Shown here piece after piece: positions 5,464 to 11,641 of a stretch of DNA of 11,641 nt. Every line of letters starts with the position of its first letter. Positions within the stretch are counted from its first letter, which is position 1. The notes beneath the pieces are model-generated. The model ran no database searches and was not told where the DNA came from. It saw nothing but the letters and a program-made list of their open reading frames with translations. Source of the stretch: JBNKLG01 sp050292235 (GTDB lineage Bacteria > Pseudomonadota > Gammaproteobacteria > Chromatiales > Chromatiaceae); contig JBNKLG010000087.1 of assembly GCA_050292235.1 (NCBI GenBank), positions 1 to 11,641 of the forward strand. The letters run 5' to 3'. A program made the translations under genes and the position numbers.

Positions 5464-8400
5464 ATGCTCGTACTCCCTGGTGCCCCAGCGTTATCCGATT
5501 TTCGACTGGCCAAACTACAGCAGCGACTGGCCGAGACTTTGGGCATCTCCGTCGATCTCAGCGCAGTTTTCTATCACTTTGCCGAACTGGGCACCGAGCT
5601 AAATCCTGGCCAACGCCAAGTCTTGAATCGACTGCTGAGCTACGGCCCTACCCTGCACAGCCACCCAACCGAAGGAGCGTTGATACTGGTCACCCCCAGA
5701 CCAGGGACCATCTCTCCCTGGTCCTCCAAGGCCACCGATATCGCCCATGGCTGTGGCCTGAAAGGGCTGCATCGACTGGAGCGCGGCATCGCCTATTTCA
5801 TCAAGCCAGAACAGAGCAACCTGAGCAGCGACCAGTGGCAACTGGCCGCCAGTCTCCTCCATGACCGCATGACCCAAAGCGTCTGGGCCGATCTGGACGC
5901 TGCGGAGAACCTGTTTATCCACGCCGAGCCCCGCCCCGGTCAGACCATCGATATTTTGACCGGTGGCCGAGACGCTCTGATGCAGGCCAATACCGATCTG
6001 GGACTCGCCCTCTCCGGCGATGAAGTGGAGTATCTGGCAGAGAGTTTTACTGCCCTGCAGCGTAATCCCACCGATACCGAGCTGATGATGTTCGCTCAGG
6101 CCAACTCCGAACATTGTCGTCACAAGATCTTTAACGCCAGCTGGAGCATCGATGGCGAGCCTCAGGATCACTCCCTCTTTGCCATGATCCGCCACACCAC
6201 CGAGCAGTCACCGAAGAACGTCCTCTCTGCCTATCGCGATAACGCAGCAGTGATCAGCGGTCACCCTGGCAAGCGTTTTTTTGCCGCCCCAGACAGTCAC
6301 ACCTATGCACCCCATGAGGAGCCGATCCATATCCTGATGAAGGTGGAAACCCACAACCACCCCACTGCCATCTCTCCGGATCCTGGCGCGGCCACGGGTG
6401 CTGGTGGTGAGATCCGCGACGAGGGTGCCACCGGCACCGGTGCCAAGCCCAAGGCGGGGCTGACTGGATTCAGTGTCTCCAACCTGCGCATCCCCACCAA
6501 GGAACAACCTTGGGAACAGGATTTTGGTAAGCCGGAGCGCATCGTCACCGCCCTGGACATCATGCTGGAAGGCCCCATCGGCGCAGCAGCCTACAACAAC
6601 GAGTTTGGCCGCCCCAACCTCTGCGGTTACTTCCGCACCTATGAGATGTCGATCCCCGGCGGCACAACCCTGCGCGGCTACCACAAGCCCATCATGCTGG
6701 CCGGAGGTCTGGGCAATATCCGGGAAGGCCACATCCAGAAGGGGAGCTTCCCCGCCGGCGCCCCTCTGGTGGTGCTGGGTGGCCCGGCCATGCTCATCGG
6801 ACTGGGTGGTGGCGCCGCCTCCTCCATGGCTTCTGGCGCCTCAGCGGCAGACCTGGATTTTGCTTCGGTTCAGCGCGCCAACCCGGAAATGGAACGCCGC
6901 TGTCAGGAGGTGATCGACCGCTGCTGGAGCCTGGGAAAAGAAAACCCCATCCTCTTCATCCATGACGTAGGTGCCGGTGGTCTCTCCAACGCTCTGCCGG
7001 AGCTGGTGCATGACGGCGGCCGTGGCGGCAACTTTCAGCTGCGTCAGGTGCCCAACGATGACCTTGGCATGGCACCCATGGAAATCTGGTGCAATGAATC
7101 CCAGGAGCGCTACGTGCTGGCCATCAATCCGGCCAGCATCGGGGCTTTCAAAGCCCTGTGCGAACGGGAGCGCTGCCCCTATGCCATCGTCGGTGAAGCC
7201 ACCGAAGCAGAACAGCTCAATCTCAAGGACAGCCATTTCGACAACAGCGCCATCGAAATGCCCATGTCCCTGTTGTTTGGCAAACCACCGAAAATGCACC
7301 GGGATGTCCGGCGCCAGCAGCCCGAATCCCGCCCCCTGGATCTGACCCAAGTCGATCTGCAAGAGGCCGCCCTGCGCGTGCTGCGCCTACCCACCGTGGC
7401 CAACAAGAGCTTTCTCATCACCATTGGCGACCGCAGTGTGACCGGCTTGGTCGCCCGCGACCAGATGGTCGGCCCCTGGCAGGTGCCGGTGGCCGATTGC
7501 GCTGTCACCGCCACCGATTACCAGCAACATACCGGTGAGGCCATGGCCATGGGTGAACGCACCCCGGTGGCCCTGCTGAATCCAGCTGCTTCAGGCCGCC
7601 TGGCGGTGGCTGAGGCCATCACCAATCTGCTGGCTGCCGATGTCCTCAGCCTGGGCGACATCAAGCTCTCCGCCAACTGGATGGCCGCTGCCGGACACCC
7701 CGGCGAGGATGCTGCCCTCTATGACACCGTGCGCGCTGTGGGGCTGGAACTCTGCCCACAACTGGATATCGCCATCCCGGTGGGCAAGGACTCCATGAGC
7801 ATGAAGACTCTCTGGCAGCACCAGGGGCAGGACCGGGAGATGGCCGCGCCCCTGTCGCTGATCATCTCCGCTTTCGCGCCGGTCAAGGATGTGCGCCGCA
7901 CCCTGACCCCGCAACTGCGTACCGACCTGGGCGACAGCGATCTGCTTCTGATCGATCTGGGTCAGGGCCACAACCGCCTGGGGGGCAGTTGTCTGGCCCA
8001 GGTTTATAACCAATTGGGCGAACTGCCGCCGGATCTGAACGATCCAAAGCTGCTGCGGGCCTTTTTCGACGCCATCACCCAACTGCGCGATGCGGGTAAG
8101 ATTCTGGCCTATCACGACCGATCCGATGGCGGCCTCTTTGTCACCCTCTGCGAAATGGCCTTTGCCGGGCATTGCGGGTTGGATATCCAACTGGACAGCC
8201 TGGGTGAGGACGATTTCGAGGTGCTTTTCAGCGAAGAATTGGGCGCGGTCTTACAGGTTCGGCGTGAAGAGACCGAAACCATCCTCCAGTTTCTACAACA
8301 GCATGGCCTGGGTGATTGCACCCATCTCATCGGCTGCCTGGATCCCTGGGACGAAATGCGTTTCAGCCGCACCGGCTCCGACATCCTGGTCTTCAGCTGT

Positions 8401-9345
8401 CCGGATCTGCAACAGACCTGGAGCGAAACCAGCTTCCAACTGCAATCCCTGCGTGATAACCCCGAGTGTGCCCGCGAAGAGTTCGAGCGTATTGCGACCA
8501 AAGACCCCGGCCTGCATGCCCAGCTGAGTTTTGAACCCAGTGAAAACATCGCCGCCCCCTATATCGCCACCGGTGTCCGTCCGCCCATGGCCATCCTGCG
8601 TGAACAAGGGGTCAATGGCCAGATAGAAATGGCCGCCGCCTTCCACCACGCGGGATTCGACTGCATCGACGTGCACATGTCCGACCTCCACAGTGGTCGG
8701 GTCAATCTGTCTCGGTTCAAAGGGGTAGTCGCCTGCGGTGGTTTCTCCTATGGCGATGTACTGGGTGCGGGAGAGGGCTGGGCAAAATCCATCCTCTTTC
8801 AGCCCCGCACCCGCGACCAGTTCGCCGCCTTCTTTGAGCGCCAGGACAGCTTCACCCTGGGGGTCTGCAACGGCTGTCAGATGCTCTCCAATTTGCATGA
8901 GATCATCCCCGGCACCACCCATTGGCCGCACTTCGTCCGCAACCGCTCGGAACAGTTCGAGGCCCGCTTCAGCCTGGTAGAGGTGATGGACTCGCCCTCC
9001 ATCCTGCTGCAAGGCATGGCTGGTTCACGTCTGCCTATCGCCGTCGCTCATGGTGAAGGACGGGCCGAATTTGCCAGTGAAGCCCAGCTGGCTACCGCCC
9101 AAAATCGGGCATCACTGCGCTATGTGAACAACGAGGGCGCAGCCACCACGACTTATCCGGCCAATCCCAACGGTTCACCCCAGGGGCTGACCGGTTTCTG
9201 CTCTGATGATGGCCGCGTCACCATCATGATGCCCCATCCGGAACGGGTCTTCCGCAGCCTGCAAAACAGCTGGCACCCGGATGAGTGGGGCGAGGATGGA
9301 CCCTGGATGAGGCTATTCCGCAATGCCAGGATTTGGGTGAGTTAA
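5464..9345 (+). CDS. purL: Phosphoribosylformylglycinamidine synthase (large single-chain type)
   Basis: PurL converts formylglycinamide ribonucleotide, glutamine and ATP to formylglycinamidine ribonucleotide, step four of purine synthesis. At 1293 residues it is the long single-chain form typical of gammaproteobacteria (E. coli 1295). The order is an N-terminal PurS-like domain (about 1-150), a linker, two AIR-synthetase-like halves with NSEHCRHK (214-221), ETHNHP (295-300) and the glycine-rich run starting GAATGAGGE (about 306), and a C-terminal class I glutaminase domain. The glutaminase triad is visible: nucleophile C1135 in GVCNGCQM, matching the E. coli number, then H1258 and E1260 in PHPE. 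The ATG at 5464 has GGAG at 5453-5456 with 7-base spacing. The reading frame is intact throughout. A 139-bp gap precedes it, so it may be transcribed separately from rhlE. Confidence 0.98.
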   Translation: MLVLPGAPALSDFRLAKLQQRLAETLGISVDLSAVFYHFAELGTELNPGQRQVLNRLLSYGPTLHSHPTEGALILVTPRPGTISPWSSKATDIAHGCGLKGLHRLERGIAYFIKPEQSNLSSDQWQLAASLLHDRMTQSVWADLDAAENLFIHAEPRPGQTIDILTGGRDALMQANTDLGLALSGDEVEYLAESFTALQRNPTDTELMMFAQANSEHCRHKIFNASWSIDGEPQDHSLFAMIRHTTEQSPKNVLSAYRDNAAVISGHPGKRFFAAPDSHTYAPHEEPIHILMKVETHNHPTAISPDPGAATGAGGEIRDEGATGTGAKPKAGLTGFSVSNLRIPTKEQPWEQDFGKPERIVTALDIMLEGPIGAAAYNNEFGRPNLCGYFRTYEMSIPGGTTLRGYHKPIMLAGGLGNIREGHIQKGSFPAGAPLVVLGGPAMLIGLGGGAASSMASGASAADLDFASVQRANPEMERRCQEVIDRCWSLGKENPILFIHDVGAGGLSNALPELVHDGGRGGNFQLRQVPNDDLGMAPMEIWCNESQERYVLAINPASIGAFKALCERERCPYAIVGEATEAEQLNLKDSHFDNSAIEMPMSLLFGKPPKMHRDVRRQQPESRPLDLTQVDLQEAALRVLRLPTVANKSFLITIGDRSVTGLVARDQMVGPWQVPVADCAVTATDYQQHTGEAMAMGERTPVALLNPAASGRLAVAEAITNLLAADVLSLGDIKLSANWMAAAGHPGEDAALYDTVRAVGLELCPQLDIAIPVGKDSMSMKTLWQHQGQDREMAAPLSLIISAFAPVKDVRRTLTPQLRTDLGDSDLLLIDLGQGHNRLGGSCLAQVYNQLGELPPDLNDPKLLRAFFDAITQLRDAGKILAYHDRSDGGLFVTLCEMAFAGHCGLDIQLDSLGEDDFEVLFSEELGAVLQVRREETETILQFLQQHGLGDCTHLIGCLDPWDEMRFSRTGSDILVFSCPDLQQTWSETSFQLQSLRDNPECAREEFERIATKDPGLHAQLSFEPSENIAAPYIATGVRPPMAILREQGVNGQIEMAAAFHHAGFDCIDVHMSDLHSGRVNLSRFKGVVACGGFSYGDVLGAGEGWAKSILFQPRTRDQFAAFFERQDSFTLGVCNGCQMLSNLHEIIPGTTHWPHFVRNRSEQFEARFSLVEVMDSPSILLQGMAGSRLPIAVAHGEGRAEFASEAQLATAQNRASLRYVNNEGAATTTYPANPNGSPQGLTGFCSDDGRVTIMMPHPERVFRSLQNSWHPDEWGEDGPWMRLFRNARIWVS

Positions 9346-9351
9346 TACACC

Positions 9352-9396
9352 CTTCGGCTTCGCTCAGGGAACGGAGCGTGGTGAGCGGAGCCGAAG
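9352..9396. repeat. 15-bp inverted repeat after purL
   Basis: CTTCGGCTTCGCTCA (9352-9366) pairs with TGAGCGGAGCCGAAG (9382-9396); 14 of 15 positions are complementary and the other is a G-T pair. The loop is 15 bases. It starts only 6 bases after the purL stop, so it would give a very stable hairpin at the 3' end of the purL mRNA. There is no T-run after it. The sequence resembles the CTTCGGCT...AGCCGAAG palindromes dispersed in many proteobacterial genomes, so it is probably a copy of an interspersed repeat that may also act as a 3' stabiliser or boundary. Confidence 0.75.
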
Positions 9397-9478
9397 CCAG
9401 AAATCGAAGCCTACCCAAATGCCGGTCTGAGAGATAAACTGAAACCACTACCATCCCAACTTGGCCCATTTCCTGCCT

Positions 9479-10018
9479 ATGCCTGCCATCAATAACTACT
9501 TAGTGCTTTCCGCCCTGGGCAAAGACCAGCCCGGCATCGTTGACAAACTGACCCGACTGATTCTCGACAGTGACTGCAACATCATCGACAGCCGCATGAC
9601 AGTACTGGGTGGCAAATTCGCCCTGATGATGATGGTGGAGGGGAACTGGAATACCCTCACCAAGCTGGAAAAGGGCCTGCCCGAATTGGGGAAAGGCCTG
9701 GACCTCACCATCATCAGCGAACGCACCGAAGAGCGAAACAAACATCAGCCTGTCATGCCTTATCTGGTAGAGGTCGTAGCCCTGGATCACCCGGGCATCG
9801 TCAACAGTATGGCCAAATTCTTCTCCGACCATCACATCAATATCGAAGACCTCAATACGGGCACCTATTCCGCCCCCCACACCGGTACCCAGATGTTTTC
9901 GGTGCAGATGACCATTGCCATTCCGGCTGAAATGCAGATCGCCGCTTTGCGTGAAGAGTTCATGGATTTCTGTGACAGCATGAATCTGGATGCCGTGCTT
10001 GAGCCGATCAAACGCTAG
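9479..10018 (+). CDS. gcvR: Glycine cleavage system regulator GcvR (tandem ACT domains)
   Basis: GcvR is a non-DNA-binding regulatory protein. In E. coli it binds GcvA and represses the glycine cleavage operon when glycine is low. The 179-residue product consists of two ACT domains, with ligand-loop motifs LGKDQPGIV (13-21) and LDHPGIV (102-108), separated by a short charged linker. The first domain also has the family-typical CNIIDSRMTVLGGKF. I chose the ATG at 9479 because MPAINNYLVLSALG aligns with the E. coli N-terminus; a TTG at 9461 would add six residues. Neither start has a clear Shine-Dalgarno. A weak -10-like TAAACT lies at 9435-9440. It is followed 32 bp later by bcp, as in E. coli. 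No gcvA or gcvTHP is in the window, so its partner is inferred. Confidence 0.85.
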   Translation: MPAINNYLVLSALGKDQPGIVDKLTRLILDSDCNIIDSRMTVLGGKFALMMMVEGNWNTLTKLEKGLPELGKGLDLTIISERTEERNKHQPVMPYLVEVVALDHPGIVNSMAKFFSDHHINIEDLNTGTYSAPHTGTQMFSVQMTIAIPAEMQIAALREEFMDFCDSMNLDAVLEPIKR

Positions 10019-10050
10019 CCGTTCCGCCCTTTTTGCCTTTAGGAAAACCC

Positions 10051-10524
10051 ATGTCCGCTGTCACCCTTAACCAGCCGGTACCTGATCTGGCCCTACTGCT
10101 GACAGGAAATGCCCAGGCCCGGCTCAGTGATTACCGTGGCCAGCATCTGGTGCTCTATTTTTATCCCAAAGCCAGCACCCCGGGTTGCACGACGGAGGGC
10201 CTTGACTTCAACGCCGCTGCCGATCAGTTTGCTGCCGCTAACACACGCATCCTTGGCGCCTCGCGTGACGGTCTCAAAGCCCAGGAAAATTTCAAGGCGA
10301 AGCAACACTTCTGCTTTGACCTCATCTCAGACAAAGCAGAGCTGCTCTGCCAGGCCTTCGATGTCATCAGGCTCAAAAAACTCTATGGCAAAGAGTCCTT
10401 AGGCATTGAGCGCAGCACCTTTTTGATTGACCGCGATGGCATACTCCGCCAGGAGTGGCGCAAAGTGAAGGTCAAAGGACACGTTGACGAAGTGCTGGCG
10501 GCCACCCAAGCTTTAAACATTTAG
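10051..10524 (+). CDS. bcp: Thioredoxin-dependent peroxiredoxin, Bcp/PrxQ family
   Basis: This thiol peroxidase reduces hydrogen peroxide and organic hydroperoxides in the cytoplasm. The 157-residue product has the peroxidatic motif PKASTPGCT (39-47) with catalytic C46 and T43, and the conserved Arg in IERSTF (R121). The ATG at 10051 is preceded by AGGAAA with a spacing of about 4-6 bases; an in-frame TTG at 10033 is less likely. The second cysteine that E. coli Bcp has five residues after the first is absent (position 51 is Leu); the other cysteines are C88 (HFCFD) and C100 (LLCQAF). The C-terminal half resembles the PrxQ type known from Xanthomonas and Xylella. It lies between gcvR and the PhoH gene, 32 bp from each, probably in one operon. 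Confidence 0.92.
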   Translation: MSAVTLNQPVPDLALLLTGNAQARLSDYRGQHLVLYFYPKASTPGCTTEGLDFNAAADQFAAANTRILGASRDGLKAQENFKAKQHFCFDLISDKAELLCQAFDVIRLKKLYGKESLGIERSTFLIDRDGILRQEWRKVKVKGHVDEVLAATQALNI

Positions 10525-10556
10525 TCCTTTTTCCCGACCCGGAGGCTGACCCGCCA

Positions 10557-11641
10557 ATGACCAAAAAGCTGTTTATCCTGGATACCAACGTCCTGATGCA
10601 CGATCCCACCAGTCTTTTTCGTTTTCAGGAGCACGACATCTTCCTGCCCATGGTGGTGTTGGAGGAACTGGATAATGGCAAAAAGGGCATGTCGGAAACC
10701 GCCCGCAACGTCCGCCAGGTGAGCCGTTTTCTTGACCAGCTGATGACCAACCTGGATCAGGAAGAGATCGAAAACGGCCTGCAGCTTCCTATGCCATCCA
10801 ATGGCATTCGCGAGGATGACAAACAGGAACGGGGCCGTATCTTCTTTCAAACCAAACGTCTCTCCAATAAGCTGCCGGAATCCCTGCCTGGCAAAACCCC
10901 GGATAACAACATCCTCAGCATCGCCCTGGCCCTCTGCGAGGAGTGCGAGGACAAAACCGTCATCCTGGTATCCAAAGACATCAATATGCGCATCAAGGCA
11001 GCCGTACTGGGGCTGCGGGCGGAGGACTATTACACCGACCAGGTGCTGGATGACGTCAATCTGCTCTATCAGGGCAAGGAAGAACTGCCCGTCGATTTCT
11101 GGGATAGCCACAGCAAGGACATCGAATCCTGGCAAGAAGATGGCCACACCTTTTATCAGGTCAATGGCCCGGATATCGAACACTGGTATCCCTCTCAGTG
11201 CGTTTACATGGAAGGGGATGCCGGATTCGAGGCCATCGTACGGCGCAAAGACGACCAAGGCGGCGCCATCATTGAGCTGACCCAGGATTACACTCAGTCC
11301 AAGCACAGTGTCTGGGGTATCAACGCCCGCAACCGGGAACAGAACATCGCCCTCAACATGCTGATGGACCCGGAACTGGACTTTGTCACCCTGCTGGGGG
11401 CTGCTGGTACCGGCAAAACCCTGCTGACTCTGGCCGCAGGCCTGGCCCAGGTACTGGATCAGAATCGTTACCGCGAGATCATCATGACCCGCGTCACGGT
11501 ACCGGTGGGTGAGGATATCGGCTTCCTCCCCGGCACCGAAGAAGAGAAGATGGCTCCCTGGATGGGTGCCCTCATGGACAACCTGGAGGTCCTGGCCCAG
11601 CCTGAAGGGGGCGACTGGGGCCGGGCTGCCACCGATGATTT
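10557..11641 (+). CDS. PIN domain-PhoH family ATPase (3' end outside the window)
   Basis: 361 complete codons are present before the edge; the family is usually about 460-470 residues, so roughly 100 are missing. The N-terminal PIN ribonuclease-like domain (about 1-150) shows the expected acidic residues: D9 in LDTNVLMHD, E36/E37 in VLEELD, D116 in TPDNNIL and D141 in SKDINMR. After a linker domain, the PhoH ATPase starts near residue 265 with Walker A GAAGTGKT (281-288) and a following TRVTVPVGEDIGFLPG. This PIN-PhoH architecture is that of the PhoH2 proteins, for which RNA helicase and ribonuclease activities have been reported. All PIN acidic residues are kept, so nuclease activity is plausible. 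The start is ATG 10557, with GGAGG at 10541-10545 (11-base spacing, slightly long). It follows bcp by 32 bp. Confidence 0.92.
   Translation, partial: MTKKLFILDTNVLMHDPTSLFRFQEHDIFLPMVVLEELDNGKKGMSETARNVRQVSRFLDQLMTNLDQEEIENGLQLPMPSNGIREDDKQERGRIFFQTKRLSNKLPESLPGKTPDNNILSIALALCEECEDKTVILVSKDINMRIKAAVLGLRAEDYYTDQVLDDVNLLYQGKEELPVDFWDSHSKDIESWQEDGHTFYQVNGPDIEHWYPSQCVYMEGDAGFEAIVRRKDDQGGAIIELTQDYTQSKHSVWGINARNREQNIALNMLMDPELDFVTLLGAAGTGKTLLTLAAGLAQVLDQNRYREIIMTRVTVPVGEDIGFLPGTEEEKMAPWMGALMDNLEVLAQPEGGDWGRAATDD

Noticed and set aside
9352..9396. Canonical rho-independent terminator after purL
   Set aside because: The stem is strong but no T-run follows; it is annotated as an inverted repeat instead.
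9461..9478. TTG start adding six residues to GcvR
   Set aside because: The ATG at 9479 matches the family N-terminus and the upstream TTG has no Shine-Dalgarno.
10521..11306. 261-codon open frame antisense to the PIN-PhoH gene
   Set aside because: The plus strand encodes an unmistakable PIN-PhoH protein with all motifs in frame; the antisense frame is a by-product of codon bias.
1..11641. tRNA, rRNA, CRISPR, insertion sequence or defence-type gene
   Set aside because: Reading both strands gave no tRNA cloverleaf, repeat-spacer array, transposase or other accessory gene; all large frames are core families.

Overview
The window reads as an ordinary core chromosomal segment of a gammaproteobacterium. 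Support comes from the dapA-bamC pair, a gcvR-bcp pair, a large single-chain PurL that aligns position by position with the enterobacterial enzyme, and interspersed palindromes of the REP/BIME type. I would guess a lineage outside the enterics, perhaps sulfur-oxidising or Chromatiales-like, but that is inference from gene order and repeat style only. Coding density is high. Every large gene is a recognisable housekeeping family, and I found no phage, transposase, CRISPR, toxin-antitoxin or secretion genes.

Layout. The left edge (1-618, minus strand) holds the N-terminal half of aspartate kinase LysC, divergent from dapA. The 166-bp space between them has a candidate promoter for each direction. 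On the plus strand dapA (785-1666), the outer-membrane lipoprotein gene bamC (about 1686-2864) and a WalJ/YycJ-type metallo-beta-lactamase-fold hydrolase (2891-3661) are closely packed and look like one operon. A 349-bp gene-free stretch (3662-4010) follows. It contains an inverted pair of REP-like palindromes (a REPIN), a second, unrelated perfect hairpin, and a promoter plus leader for the RhlE-type DEAD-box RNA helicase (4011-5324). purL (5464-9345), for the fourth step of purine synthesis, comes next and is followed by a long inverted repeat. The last cluster is gcvR (9479-10018), a bcp/prxQ peroxiredoxin (10051-10524) and a PIN-PhoH ATPase (10557 to the window edge, incomplete). These three are separated by 32-bp gaps and are probably co-transcribed.

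How the genes fit together. LysC and DapA catalyse the first step of the aspartate pathway and the first committed step of its lysine/diaminopimelate branch, so the divergent pair links entry and branch point. BamC belongs to the outer-membrane beta-barrel assembly machine and is a habitual neighbour of dapA. GcvR and Bcp are habitual neighbours of each other, and in E. coli they also lie next to dapA. Here the rhlE-purL block lies between the two halves of that neighbourhood.

I did not find a previously undescribed system. The points most worth a second look are the two adjacent palindromic repeat families before rhlE, the inverted repeat after purL, the structured rhlE leader, and a peroxiredoxin lacking the usual E. 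coli-type second cysteine.
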